Shown here piece by piece: positions 8,648 to 16,340 of a stretch of DNA of 38,419 bases. The notes under the pieces were generated by a model. It did not search any database and was not told the origin of the DNA. It saw only the letters and a list, made by a program, of their open reading frames with translations. A program made the position numbers and the translations under genes. Numbering within the stretch: position 1 is the stretch's first letter; each line of letters starts with the position of its first letter. This DNA is from a virus, in the IMG/VR virus record IMGVR_UViG_3300032516_000074, positions 1-38,419 of that record. The stretch is one strand, 5' to 3'.

Positions 8648-10123
8648 TTATCTTACAACTGGTCCGAAATGTACCTTTTTGAGTTGCTCCTGCCGTTCTT
8701 CTTCATACTCTTTTGTTCCGAATATTTCTTTTCTCTTATCCTTATCTGATTCTTCCTTTGTCTCCACAAGGTCAAGGAATCCCCAAGCCATCTCATTTGG
8801 ATTAATTTCAAAGAACATTCTCATCATCCAGGAATCTCCAGCATCTGTTGATCTTGTAAGACTTCCTAATTTCTTTAAATCTTCTTTTGTTATTACTTGA
8901 AGTGTTGTGTCTTTGTCTGCGTTGACTTGTTTCATTTGTTCCAAATCTTCTACAAGCATGTTCCGGATATCCATGGGTATCCCTCTATAAACTCCTATCA
9001 ATCCTGAATTAACATAATTTGCAAGCATGAACCAACACTGGCATCTTAGATTTTTGTAGTTATGAATCATTTTGTCGTCGGCAGTTTCTTTAATTTTCTT
9101 AATTGGACTTGCATTTGCCACGAATCCAATGATACCGGGCAGATCCTTAACAAGTCCAAACCCCACTCCTGATTCGTCTACTGCGCATTGACTTCTTGGA
9201 ATTAATCTGTCTGTCAATAATTTATCTAATTCTGCACTGCTTATGTTCTCTTTCATTATCGCTTCTATGACAAACAATCCATCCCAAATTGATATAATGC
9301 ACTTATCTCTTCCAAACCCTGCTTGATCTACTATGCAGTATTTTCTTCCTCTCTTTCCTTCATTTGTGAACATGTCAACGATCTTATCGTAATCAAATAA
9401 TTTAAGAGGATCATCCGAGTATTCCCAGTTTCCATTTAACAATCTCTCTCTATTTACTGTGTCTAATTTTTTAAGGTTCTCTATGTAATGCTCTGAAATA
9501 AATGGATTGTCGTACACACTGGCTCTAATGTATGCCTTGTAATGCTCGAGTTGGTTGTCCTTCCACTTCTTATAAAATTCTCTATAAATAAAAGTTTTAC
9601 ATGGATTCGAACCCATAGCTATTTTTGGTATCAGTCCGAACTCATCCAGTTTAAATCTTATTCTTGATCTGATTATTTGATATGCTTGCTCTGTAATTTC
9701 CGGCATCTCATCTATGAACCCGTCTGTGAACTCTGTACTTCCAAGACTCACGAAGTCTGGGTCGCTTGGATATAAAAATAAATCTTTTAAATATTCCTCT
9801 GATCCGTTTGAGAATTTAATTACACTGGTCATGACATTGTAATTGTAATCTACACCTTGTTTTAATCCAAGCCTTTTGCATACATCAAAAAAAGTCAATA
9901 AAGTACTTTCTTTTAATGTCTTCAATTGTGCCCTGGCCAGAAATCCTCTACTTCCGGGATACATTAACCTTCTTTTTATCTGCCAATAACATCCAGTGAA
10001 TGACTTACTTCCACCTGCTGCTCCACCCATGAATATTTCAGTATGAATCTTGTCATCCAGAACTTGAAGTATTTCCTTCTGTTTTATGCTCAGGATTAAC
10101 ACCTGTTCCTTGATTTTTTGCAT
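8648..10123 (-). CDS. terL: Terminase large subunit (TerL)
   Basis: The product is 491 residues with both TerL domains. The ATPase has a Walker A at 33-41 (GGAAGGSKS) and a Walker B with catalytic Glu at 136-139 (FIDE). A coupling motif GSNP lies at 171-174. The nuclease domain shows an RNase-H-like first Asp at about D266 (CIVDQAGFGRD), a second acidic motif AVDESGVG and a late STDAGDSWMM. The enzyme cuts concatemers and pumps DNA into the prohead through the portal. The start overlaps terS by 71 bases and is supported by a GAGG site about 9 bases upstream. Confidence 0.92.
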   Translation of the reverse strand: MQKIKEQVLILSIKQKEILQVLDDKIHTEIFMGGAAGGSKSFTGCYWQIKRRLMYPGSRGFLARAQLKTLKESTLLTFFDVCKRLGLKQGVDYNYNVMTSVIKFSNGSEEYLKDLFLYPSDPDFVSLGSTEFTDGFIDEMPEITEQAYQIIRSRIRFKLDEFGLIPKIAMGSNPCKTFIYREFYKKWKDNQLEHYKAYIRASVYDNPFISEHYIENLKKLDTVNRERLLNGNWEYSDDPLKLFDYDKIVDMFTNEGKRGRKYCIVDQAGFGRDKCIISIWDGLFVIEAIMKENISSAELDKLLTDRLIPRSQCAVDESGVGFGLVKDLPGIIGFVANASPIKKIKETADDKMIHNYKNLRCQCWFMLANYVNSGLIGVYRGIPMDIRNMLVEDLEQMKQVNADKDTTLQVITKEDLKKLGSLTRSTDAGDSWMMRMFFEINPNEMAWGFLDLVETKEESDKDKRKEIFGTKEYEEERQEQLKKVHFGPVVR

Positions 10124-10571
10124 TTTTTATTTCCTCGTTTGATAGAACAGTCTCATGAAATATCGCAGGGGGGATATTCCCTGAATGCATTACTTCAGTT
10201 CTTTCAACATAACCTCTGTCTTTTGCCCTGGTCTTTAAAAAGAATATTAAACTTGCTTCTTTTCCTAAGGAGATATTCTTCTGTAGATGCACCTCTGCCG
10301 CATCCAAGATGCCCTCCCAGATCTCACTGCAGGCCCTATCAAATTCTGAATCGGTTTGTTGCCATCTCTTGAAGGATCTTCTTTGTATACCCATCTGGGC
10401 ACATACCCAAGCTATGTTGTGGAAGGATTCGTCCAAGAGTCTTATAGCGTCCTTTTTTCTGCTTATTGTCTGCTTACCCCCAGAAAAGTCATATCGAGCT
10501 ATTTTTTCCTTTTTAGCTGTCTTTTTGGACAATTCAGACAATTTCTTTGTTGATTTTGGGTTGTCTGCCAT
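10053..10571 (-). CDS. terS: Terminase small subunit (TerS)
   Basis: The product is 172 residues. It sits immediately upstream of and overlaps terL. After a Lys-rich N-terminus, residues about 45-75 form a helix-turn-helix of the TerS type (HNIAWVCAQMGIQRRSFKRW). A helical oligomerisation region follows (ACSEIWEGILDAAEVHLQ), then ASLIFFLKTRAKDRGY, a phrase typical of small terminase subunits. The C-terminus is polar and likely disordered. It would recognise viral DNA and deliver it to TerL. The GAGG site is somewhat distant from ATG 10571. Confidence 0.85.
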   Translation of the reverse strand: MADNPKSTKKLSELSKKTAKKEKIARYDFSGGKQTISRKKDAIRLLDESFHNIAWVCAQMGIQRRSFKRWQQTDSEFDRACSEIWEGILDAAEVHLQKNISLGKEASLIFFLKTRAKDRGYVERTEVMHSGNIPPAIFHETVLSNEEIKNAKNQGTGVNPEHKTEGNTSSSG

Positions 10572-10587
10572 TTTATTTTTTTAAGAA

Positions 10588-11895
10588 TTACCTCAATTTC
10601 ATAGGCTCATTTAATTCAGTGACTGCTTTTTTACCACATAAATTCTCCCAGCGTTCTATAGCATGAGAGCAAAAATTCGGATCAATTTCAACACCAAAAA
10701 ATTTACGTTTTTTATTTTCACAGGCAATGAGGGTAGATCCACTACCAAAAAACATGTCAAGTACGTTCTCATTAAGTTTCGTGCTGTTTACAATGAAGTG
10801 CTCTGCGAGCTTGACTGGTTTTTGTGTTGGGTGCACGTAGTCTTTTGTAGGATCCTTCTCGAATCTGTTTGTTGTGGAATTATCTATAATCTCCTTTAAA
10901 ACTGCTTGTAACTCTTCCTTTTCCATTTGGCTTATCGATTCTGGATGAAGAAGTGCTGTATCTATTATTGTTTTGTTGTCCCTGGTCCCGTAATACTTAG
11001 CTGTCTCTTCATTCCTGCAGCAGTAGAAGATTGGTTCGTGGTTCCAGTGGTAGTGACTATGTCCAAGTACATGATGTTTCTCCCATATAAGTTGTTGCTT
11101 GACCTGAAAACTTGCATAGTTTAATGCTCTCTCATAAATCATCTGTGTTGCGCTGGCATGAAACACGTAAAGTGCAGAGTTCTTTGATAGATACTGGTTA
11201 ATCTCTTTAAAGGCTTTGCTAAGTAAATCAAATAGTTCATCTCCTCTGAGTTGATCTCCGGCAATAACATCCCAACTTCTTCCATTTTCATTGTTTGTTC
11301 CTGAATAACTGACTCCATATGGTGGGTCTGTATACACACATTGCATCTCTGTCTTTGTTGGAATTAATTTTATGTAGGTCATTGGATCTGTTGAATCTGC
11401 GCAGATTATTCTGTGATCTCCTAAGACGTAGACTTTGTTTGGATCGATCTGATATTTTCCAAGTCTGTTTCCTTTCGAGTCCATGGCTGGTAAGCCCATG
11501 ATTTTGTCTATTTCGGCTTCTCTGAATCCGGTAAATTTCATATCTATTTTTCCTTTCAAAAATTCAAACTCGTGCTTTAAAAGAATTCTGTCCCATCTTG
11601 CGTACTCTGTGGATTTGTTATCCATTAACCTGAAGGCTTTGATCTGTTCTTCTGTTAAGTTCTCAACTTTGATTGTTGGGATTTCTATGATTCCAAGCAG
11701 TTTGGCTGCTTCTATTCTTGTGTGTCCGGCAATTAGTTCGTTGTCCTGGTCAATTACTACCGGAACTAAGAACCCGAATTGCCTTATCGAATCTGCCACT
11801 ACGCTTATTGCCTTTTCGTTCTTTCTTGGGTTAAACTTGTAAGGTCGGACTTCGTTGATGTTTCTGTACTCTATCTTAATTTTTTCTGTTTCCAT
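10588..11895 (-). CDS. ParB-domain DNA methyltransferase (N6-adenine or N4-cytosine)
   Basis: The product is 435 residues. Residues about 1-100 form a ParB/Srx-like domain with the motif GHTRIEAAKLLG at 57-68. Residues about 150-420 form an amino-methyltransferase. Catalytic motif DPPY is at 190-193, and the AdoMet-binding motif FGSGST is at 383-388. The order (catalytic before AdoMet motif) indicates a beta-class permutation. HPTQKP lies between. Such ParB-methyltransferases are often found just upstream of terminase genes in phages, as here. It would methylate viral DNA for restriction evasion or to mark DNA for packaging. The first base overlaps the upstream stop. Confidence 0.88.
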   Translation of the reverse strand: METEKIKIEYRNINEVRPYKFNPRKNEKAISVVADSIRQFGFLVPVVIDQDNELIAGHTRIEAAKLLGIIEIPTIKVENLTEEQIKAFRLMDNKSTEYARWDRILLKHEFEFLKGKIDMKFTGFREAEIDKIMGLPAMDSKGNRLGKYQIDPNKVYVLGDHRIICADSTDPMTYIKLIPTKTEMQCVYTDPPYGVSYSGTNNENGRSWDVIAGDQLRGDELFDLLSKAFKEINQYLSKNSALYVFHASATQMIYERALNYASFQVKQQLIWEKHHVLGHSHYHWNHEPIFYCCRNEETAKYYGTRDNKTIIDTALLHPESISQMEKEELQAVLKEIIDNSTTNRFEKDPTKDYVHPTQKPVKLAEHFIVNSTKLNENVLDMFFGSGSTLIACENKKRKFFGVEIDPNFCSHAIERWENLCGKKAVTELNEPMKLR

Positions 11896-12134
11896 TAGTT
11901 CACCATTGCTATTTTTTTCTTCTTTTTCTTAATTAGCATGACCAACTTTCTGAATTTGTCATCTGGTACCTGATCCACTATCTGGTCGCAGGCCTTTTCC
12001 TTGTCTGAAGATTTTGCTATGATTCCCCCTGCTGCAAGGTACAGCTTCTCCAAGGCCGCATCCAGTTCCATCCTTTGCTCGTGCGTCATTTCAATTGCCA
12101 TCCTTCTGAGTCTTTCCTTAACTTTTGTGCTCAT
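11895..12134 (-). CDS. Small basic helical protein, unknown
   Basis: The product is 79 residues, with two helical stretches (ERLRRMAIEMTHEQRMELDA, then DDKFRKLVMLIKKKKKK) and a Lys-rich end. It overlaps the C5 methyltransferase stop by 4 bases (ATGA) and abuts the ParB-methyltransferase, so all three are probably co-translated. I recognise no domain. Its charge suggests a nucleic-acid or partner-binding role, but that is inference. Confidence 0.6.
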   Translation of the reverse strand: MSTKVKERLRRMAIEMTHEQRMELDAALEKLYLAAGGIIAKSSDKEKACDQIVDQVPDDKFRKLVMLIKKKKKKIAMVN

Positions 12135-13726
12135 AATATTTTTTCTATAATTGCTTTAATAACATTGACTGTTACTGCATTGCCCATCATCTTGTATCTA
12201 TGTGTGTCGCTGAAATACGAAATATTCTCCATTCTTAAATCCAATAATCCCTCGTTTGTATAATTCTGCTCCAACTTTTTGTAGACTATAATGGCTTTGG
12301 TTATGGGATTTCCTGTCTTTACTGAGATGAAGGTTTGTGATTTTATTATTTCTTTTATCCAAGTCAATATGATGAATAAGTTCTCCCTTGATAAGTTTTC
12401 TTCCAAGGTGATCTTCAAAAATTCTGAGATGTTCCTCTTTTCCATTAATTCTAAGATAAGGTTCTTTTTTGTTATTGCTTCTATCTTTGAGATATTGTTC
12501 GGATTGTAAAGGATTGCCATACCTTTTCCATGATTGGTAATGTCGCATACACCATCCTCTACAGAAACTATCTCTATCACACCCTGTGCATTTACATTTT
12601 CCTGAATTGATTCTATCTCTTCCATAGGTAATGTTTGGATCTCCCCACTTTTTCCATCGTTTATAATGTTTGAGACATAGTTTCTCTTTTCGGATAACAA
12701 TTGATTTTCCGCATTCTTTGATTTTACATCTTTCCATATCTTGCTTATTAATTTGACAGAGTTCTTAAAACTTGTGTTTTCTGTCCAATTGTCAGGGAAG
12801 GATTGAAGTCTCTCACATTCCTTGGGTGTAAATCTTCGGAGTGATCCATCAAAAAGGTAGTTGTCCTTTTCAACTGAGGTCAGGGTGTTTGTTACATCCA
12901 TCCTTGGTTCGAATTGTTGGATGTGCTCTTCATTCTTTCCATGGCGATCTCTTTGCCTCATTGCAACCACCATTGGAACATTGTTTCCTCCGGTTCCCAT
13001 CTTTGTACTTAAGGTTGGGCTTATCAGACTTTCTCTGAATCCTTTTGTTCTTGAGTCAAATCCTTTTCTATCATACACAACTTGTCCTCTTGATTTTTTG
13101 ATGTCTCCAAGAGTACAATGCCCTGGATATCTGGCTGTGAGGCAGTTTGCAATTTGCTCTTCATGTATTCCTTGAATCTGTTCTGCATAATTTCTGAAAG
13201 GTAATATTTCGGATCTACTTGTTCCTCTAATATTTCCGATAAGGAATACCCTTTCTCTGTTCTGGGGCACTCCAAAAAACTTGCTGTTAAGAACCATCCA
13301 CTGAATGTTATACCCCAATTCATTAAGCGTTTGAATGATGATGGAAAAAGTACGCCCTTTGTCGTGATTGAGTAAGCCCTTGACGTTTTCAAGCAGTATA
13401 ATTTGAGGTCTTTTAACTTCAACAATTCTTGCAACTTCAAAAAACATTGTGCCCCGTGTATCCTCAAATCCTTTTCTTCTTCCAGCGATTGAGAATGCTT
13501 GACAAGGAAATCCTCCACAGAGCATATTAAATTCTGGTAGTTCTCTTGGATTAATCTCTCTTGCGTCTCCATAGTTTTTGATGCCTGGCCATTTTGCGCA
13601 GAGGAGTTCAGAGGCATATTTGTCGATTTCACTGAATCCAATGCACTCTGCGCGATTTCCAATTCCGAGTTCGAATCCTCCGACTCCGGAGAACATACTG
13701 AAGTATCTGATTTTTCCATCTTTCAT
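12131..13726 (-). CDS. DNA (cytosine-5) methyltransferase carrying a large in-frame insertion
   Basis: The product is 531 residues from ATG 13726, which overlaps the upstream stop (ATGA) and has GAGGAG just before it. Motif I is FSGVGGFELG (12-21). Motif IV is GGFPCQ (71-76) with catalytic C75. Motif VI is ENV (113-115) and motif VIII is QNRER (155-159). Motif IX is FTPKECERLQSFPDNW (299-314) and motif X is YKMMGNAV near the C-terminus. Motifs IX and X are normally nearly adjacent. Here residues 318-501 (184 codons, about 12224-12775) are an insertion that reads through without a stop. Removing it restores a normal junction, WTEN joined to ISYFSDTHRY. The insertion also encodes an HNH endonuclease in another frame. 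Whether the inserted enzyme is active is unknown. Confidence 0.88.
   Translation of the reverse strand: MKDGKIRYFSMFSGVGGFELGIGNRAECIGFSEIDKYASELLCAKWPGIKNYGDAREINPRELPEFNMLCGGFPCQAFSIAGRRKGFEDTRGTMFFEVARIVEVKRPQIILLENVKGLLNHDKGRTFSIIIQTLNELGYNIQWMVLNSKFFGVPQNRERVFLIGNIRGTSRSEILPFRNYAEQIQGIHEEQIANCLTARYPGHCTLGDIKKSRGQVVYDRKGFDSRTKGFRESLISPTLSTKMGTGGNNVPMVVAMRQRDRHGKNEEHIQQFEPRMDVTNTLTSVEKDNYLFDGSLRRFTPKECERLQSFPDNWTENTSFKNSVKLISKIWKDVKSKNAENQLLSEKRNYVSNIINDGKSGEIQTLPMEEIESIQENVNAQGVIEIVSVEDGVCDITNHGKGMAILYNPNNISKIEAITKKNLILELMEKRNISEFLKITLEENLSRENLFIILTWIKEIIKSQTFISVKTGNPITKAIIVYKKLEQNYTNEGLLDLRMENISYFSDTHRYKMMGNAVTVNVIKAIIEKIL
12198..12737 (-). CDS. HNH homing endonuclease nested out of frame inside the C5 methyltransferase gene
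   Basis: The product is 179 residues. The N-terminal half has two zinc-finger-like repeats of the C-x4-C...C-x2-HY type, each followed by a W-x-x-x-GDP or R-YGNP tail, as in HNH proteins of phages. Residues about 95-150 form the HNH core: EPYLRINGKEEHLRIF, then GELIHHIDLDKRNNKITNL. Its frame is offset by one from the methyltransferase. Its last residues overlap methyltransferase codons ISYFSDTH and its stop lies inside RYK of motif X. There is no strong ribosome site before ATG 12737. A mobile gene that kept the host frame open is the simplest reading. Confidence 0.8.
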   Translation of the reverse strand: MERCKIKECGKSIVIRKEKLCLKHYKRWKKWGDPNITYGRDRINSGKCKCTGCDRDSFCRGWCMRHYQSWKRYGNPLQSEQYLKDRSNNKKEPYLRINGKEEHLRIFEDHLGRKLIKGELIHHIDLDKRNNKITNLHLSKDRKSHNQSHYSLQKVGAELYKRGIIGFKNGEYFVFQRHT

Positions 13727-13995
13727 TGTCTCCTCAATCCCCTCATAATTGCTGCACCCTGAGCAATGTACCATTGAGTCTGTGCTTTCATTAATTGGAT
13801 TTCCAGTCTTAATTTTTCATTTGTTAGTTTCATGTTCTCGATTGCTTCCTTTGGATTGTGATGATATCCCCATGATGCTATTGCAAGTAAAATTAAAAAG
13901 AATATTCCGAGTATTCCATACCATCTGAATTCATTGCTAATAAGAAAATAAACACATCCAAGCAGTAGTATTGCCTCTCCTATGTTATTTTTCAT
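13723..13995 (-). CDS. Small membrane protein with cytoplasmic coiled tail
   Basis: The product is 90 residues from ATG 13995, two bases after the upstream stop. Two hydrophobic helices lie at about 6-20 (GEAILLLGCVYFLI) and 27-45 (YGILGIFFLILLAIASWGY). A helical, charged C-terminal region follows (ENMKLTNEKLRLEIQLMKAQ). It is the only membrane protein in this DNA-modification operon and overlaps the C5 methyltransferase start. The family is not recognised; superinfection exclusion or membrane anchoring is possible. Confidence 0.6.
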   Translation of the reverse strand: MKNNIGEAILLLGCVYFLISNEFRWYGILGIFFLILLAIASWGYHHNPKEAIENMKLTNEKLRLEIQLMKAQTQWYIAQGAAIMRGLRRQ

Positions 13996-13996
13996 T

Positions 13997-14260
13997 TTAT
14001 CCGAATAGAACAGTATAACTCCTTTTAAATGTTTGAATGATATGTTTCTCCATGCACTCTTTTGAGCAGAAGTGTTTATCATCTTCTTTCAATCTTCCAG
14101 TCTGAGCAAGTTTAAATTCAAAATTATAAAGATAACACCAATCCTTATCATATGGGAATTTCTCTTCTGGTTGAGATTTCTTTCCACATTGATCACACGT
14201 GAAAATTGTCATTAAGACTTCTTCTTCTCTCATCACTTTGATTGTTTTTCTTTCTTTCAT
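13997..14260 (-). CDS. Zinc-ribbon mini-protein
   Basis: The product is 87 residues. It has CDQCGKKS in the middle and HFCSKECMEKHI further on, so two Cys pairs and nearby His could bind one or two zinc ions. The second part resembles treble-clef or MYM-like fingers. A shorter start at the second or third Met is possible. It overlaps the upstream gene by 4 bases. The function is unknown; nucleic-acid or protein binding is likely for this class. Confidence 0.6.
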   Translation of the reverse strand: MKERKTIKVMREEEVLMTIFTCDQCGKKSQPEEKFPYDKDWCYLYNFEFKLAQTGRLKEDDKHFCSKECMEKHIIQTFKRSYTVLFG

Positions 14261-14442
14261 TTTATTTTAAATTTGGGTGTTCCTGGCTGGTATTTTCTTC
14301 CTGTCTTATGCTCTCTAATCCCATGAATCTCATTGTGGCATTTCCTACACACTCTTTCGAATGGAGGCCAGTGATGTCCTATCTTGGAATGTTTAGTAAG
14401 CCACTTTTTCTTTCTGCAATATAGGCATATACCCCTTATCAT
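14257..14442 (-). CDS. Minimal HNH-type zinc protein
   Basis: The product is 61 residues. The pattern is CLYCRKKK, then TKHSKIGHHWPPFERVC, then CRKCHNEIHG. This is the C-x2-C...HH...C-x2-CH arrangement of compact HNH nucleases. It is shorter than a usual free-standing HNH enzyme, and no separate DNA-binding domain is visible. It may be a nicking enzyme or a remnant. It overlaps the next gene by 4 bases. Confidence 0.55.
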   Translation of the reverse strand: MIRGICLYCRKKKWLTKHSKIGHHWPPFERVCRKCHNEIHGIREHKTGRKYQPGTPKFKIK

Positions 14443-14443
14443 T

Positions 14444-14875
14444 TTAATTCAAGTTCATTCTTGAATTGATTGCCTCTTTGATCTCTCTTAAATCCTTTTC
14501 GACCTTTTTCAGATTCTCCTCGTTCTGCTTCAAATCTTCTTGGTCTTTTTTGAGCATCTTTTCGTCTTGCTTTCTCTTGTAGTTTATGAGGTTCAGTTCT
14601 TTGATTTGAACCTCTAATCTCTGCAGTTCAAGGGTCATCTCTGGAGCCGATTCTATTCTCTCATTCAAGACTTCAATATTCTTCTCGAAATTCTTTTTCT
14701 GTTTTTCCAGGTCTCCAACTACTTTCTTGATTCCTTCTTCATGATATACTCCTTCGGTTCTTATTTTTAGAATTCCAAGTTCCGTCTCTTTGGTTTCTGT
14801 CCTTGTGTTGATCAGTTCCTTTCTTCTCTCGTCGAATCTTGTTGTGCTGGTTTCTTCTTGATTTTCTGCTTCCAT
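14444..14875 (-). CDS. Long coiled-coil protein, unknown
   Basis: The product is 143 residues, almost wholly alpha-helical and charged. Repeated Glu/Lys/Leu heptads run from about 45 to 135 (for example KMLKKDQEDLKQNEENLKKV). There is no hydrophobic segment and no cysteine motif. Its start codon shares one base with the stop of the upstream winged-helix gene. It could be a partner for that regulator, but this rests only on adjacency. Confidence 0.6.
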   Translation of the reverse strand: MEAENQEETSTTRFDERRKELINTRTETKETELGILKIRTEGVYHEEGIKKVVGDLEKQKKNFEKNIEVLNERIESAPEMTLELQRLEVQIKELNLINYKRKQDEKMLKKDQEDLKQNEENLKKVEKDLREIKEAINSRMNLN

Positions 14876-15156
14876 TATTTGCCTCCTTTTTGAATTCTAT
14901 TTATTTGCTCGTTCGCAAAATCATCAAATTTTTTAATGATTGTAACCCATTCCTTGCCTTTTTCAGTGAGTCTTATTTCTATCTCGCGACCTTCTTTTAC
15001 TTTTTCTATCAATCCGAGTTTCTCCCAATAGTCAGTTACTGCAGACAGATGATTTGTTGTCATGTCTACATCCTTGCTATAATCACGAATATTTTTTCCT
15101 TCCCTGATTGAAAAAATAAACTTCGAATATCTTTTTCCAAAAAAACGGTAACACAA
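14875..15156 (-). CDS. Winged-helix transcription regulator with TTG start
   Basis: The product is 93 residues. It has a MarR/PadR-like winged-helix: helix-turn-helix at about 25-50 (IRDYSKDVDMTTNHLSAV), then a wing with GLIEKVKEGREIEIRLTEKG, then a helix. No ATG suits the start. TTG 15156 has an AGGAG site six bases upstream. A TATA-like box and an 8-bp inverted repeat lie just before it, a good arrangement for autoregulation. It may control the early or accessory operon. Confidence 0.65.
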   Translation of the reverse strand: MCYRFFGKRYSKFIFSIREGKNIRDYSKDVDMTTNHLSAVTDYWEKLGLIEKVKEGREIEIRLTEKGKEWVTIIKKFDDFANEQINRIQKGGK

Positions 15157-15167
15157 GTTATTCTCCT

Positions 15168-15206
15168 ATCTGCATATTTTCATGCAGATCTAATTTATTT
15201 ATATGT
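15168..15206 (-). promoter_or_regulatory. Promoter and dyad operator of the winged-helix gene
   Basis: A TATA-like run (ATATAAATAAATT on the minus strand, about 15191-15204) is followed by a perfect 8-bp inverted repeat, ATCTGCAT/ATGCAGAT (15168-15175 and 15182-15189). The repeat overlaps the predicted transcription start and precedes the ribosome site. Confidence 0.5.
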
Positions 15207-15446
15207 TTAGGCATTTTTGTTCCTCTTGATTGATATTCTTCCTTTCTCATCTGTATTAAATTTTATCATTGTCAGTGCGAGGTTCAATGAATTTGCATCC
15301 ACTCCGCAATTTCTGATTATTTCTGATTTATAAATTGGTGCAATCTGTTCGTTAAGAAAACTCTTTATTTTGTTCAATGTTGCAACGTGAATATCTTTTC
15401 TTATCGCCGGATTTGGCTTTTTAATCATGTCCTCTTTTGTATCCAT
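15207..15446 (-). CDS. Small putative helix-turn-helix regulator
   Basis: The product is 79 residues. A helical stretch (DIHVATLNKIKSFLNEQI) is followed by PIYKSEIIRNCGVDANSLN, which looks like the recognition part of a winged-helix domain, and a short strand region (DEKGRISIKR). It has its own leaderless-type promoter and a palindrome that includes the start codon, so autorepression is plausible. It is shorter than most named regulator families. Confidence 0.55.
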   Translation of the reverse strand: MDTKEDMIKKPNPAIRKDIHVATLNKIKSFLNEQIAPIYKSEIIRNCGVDANSLNLALTMIKFNTDEKGRISIKRNKNA

Positions 15447-15477
15447 ATAATTATATGAATAGAATTATATATTTAAA
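15444..15477 (-). promoter_or_regulatory. Leaderless promoter with start-codon palindrome
   Basis: The minus strand reads TTTAAATATATAATT, centred about 25 bases before ATG 15446. The 14-base perfect palindrome CATATAATTATATG (15444-15457) covers the start codon and the predicted transcription start. No Shine-Dalgarno is present. Confidence 0.55.
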
Positions 15478-15995
15478 CCTTTCCACCTATCTCGAATTTG
15501 CCTTTTGATTGAATTCGTAAGTCCGAATTGTCTTATCTTCGCGTGAAATTTCATGTGCTCTGAATGGCTGGGAAAAACCATAAGGTTCTCTATCCTGTTA
15601 TCAGATTTAATCTCGTTTATATGATGCACTTGCTCTTTTCTATCCAAGTATCTTCCTATATACGCTTCAACAATTAATCTATGTTCTGGTAAATAATTGT
15701 CTTGGTTAGCACTGGGATGTTTTGGACAATAAGACAAAACATATCCTTGGACGGTTTTATACTTTCCACCTTTCCAAAAATTATTTTTTTCCCCTCTCAG
15801 ATTCTGCGACATCCACTCACTCCTGCATTTTCCTTTACAAACAAATGTTTTCGTTTTTTCAATTCTATAATGATAAACTTCGCTCTCTTTTCCGCACACT
15901 ACACATTTCACCTTAATCTTTCCATATTTTGTATTCGCAAATCCGATTTTCTTTTTTGTATCCTCAGAATGAATAAAACCACTTTTTCTTGACAT
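15465..15995 (-). CDS. HNH endonuclease, NUMOD-containing
   Basis: The product is 176 residues. The N-terminus (FIHSEDTKKKIGFANTKYG) resembles a NUMOD3 DNA-binding helix. Residues 29-60 have CVVCGKESEV and CKGKCRSEW zinc motifs. Residues about 103-155 are the HNH core: EHRLIVEAYIGRYLDRKEQ, then VHHINEIKSDNRIENL. It is a free-standing homing-type endonuclease. A TATA-like box (16031-16041) gives it a separate promoter, typical of a mobile gene. Its last bases overlap the promoter of the next gene. Confidence 0.82.
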   Translation of the reverse strand: MSRKSGFIHSEDTKKKIGFANTKYGKIKVKCVVCGKESEVYHYRIEKTKTFVCKGKCRSEWMSQNLRGEKNNFWKGGKYKTVQGYVLSYCPKHPSANQDNYLPEHRLIVEAYIGRYLDRKEQVHHINEIKSDNRIENLMVFPSHSEHMKFHAKIRQFGLTNSIKRQIRDRWKGLNI

Positions 15996-16030
15996 TACAT
16001 TAATTCCTCTACAAGAAGGTAGATTACTCT

Positions 16031-16041
16031 ATTTAAAAAAC
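16031..16041 (-). promoter_or_regulatory. TATA-like promoter of the HNH gene
   Basis: The minus strand reads GTTTTTTAAATAG in the 123-base gap upstream of the HNH gene, 41 bases before ATG 15995. A small TCTAC/GTAGA hairpin lies between. The rest of this gap shows no gene. Confidence 0.4.
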
Positions 16042-16118
16042 TTATCTATCCAAGGATCCATCCATTTTTTGTCTTTGAATACTTGTGATCCTGTTTAAGA
16101 ATTCGTAAGTATCCTTTC

Positions 16119-16340
16119 TTATCTATCTTTTTTTGCATCTCTTCTCCTGGCTATGTCCGCACTGATCATTGCCTGTTCAAGGTGCTTACAGATTTTTTCT
16201 TCTTTCTTCCATGCATGCTGATGTACTTGGCCCCATTTACAATTGCATTCCATGTCCTTAATTTTTCCATCTTCTATGATTAATTTTTGATTGTAAAATC
16301 CATCCTTACTTGGCCAGATGTATTTTTTTACTGTTATCAT
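16119..16340 (-). CDS. SWIM-type zinc-finger mini-protein
   Basis: The product is 73 residues. The C-x-C...C-x-H pattern typical of SWIM fingers is present as CNC (32-34) and CKH (51-53) with a 16-residue spacer. The N-terminal part (VKKYIWPSKDGFYNQKLIIE) forms short strands. It overlaps the MT-A70 gene by 4 bases and would be co-translated with it. A second SWIM protein lies on the other side of that gene. SWIM domains bind DNA or proteins; the target here is unknown. Confidence 0.7.
   Translation of the reverse strand: MITVKKYIWPSKDGFYNQKLIIEDGKIKDMECNCKWGQVHQHAWKKEEKICKHLEQAMISADIARRRDAKKDR

Noticed and set aside
11139-11339. Minus-strand frame inside the ParB-methyltransferase
   Set aside because: The main frame carries the DPPY region here; the alternative has no recognisable domain or start signal.
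13024-13719. 231-codon minus-strand frame over the start of the C5 methyltransferase
   Set aside because: The methyltransferase frame here holds all catalytic motifs; the other frame has no domain and no start signal.
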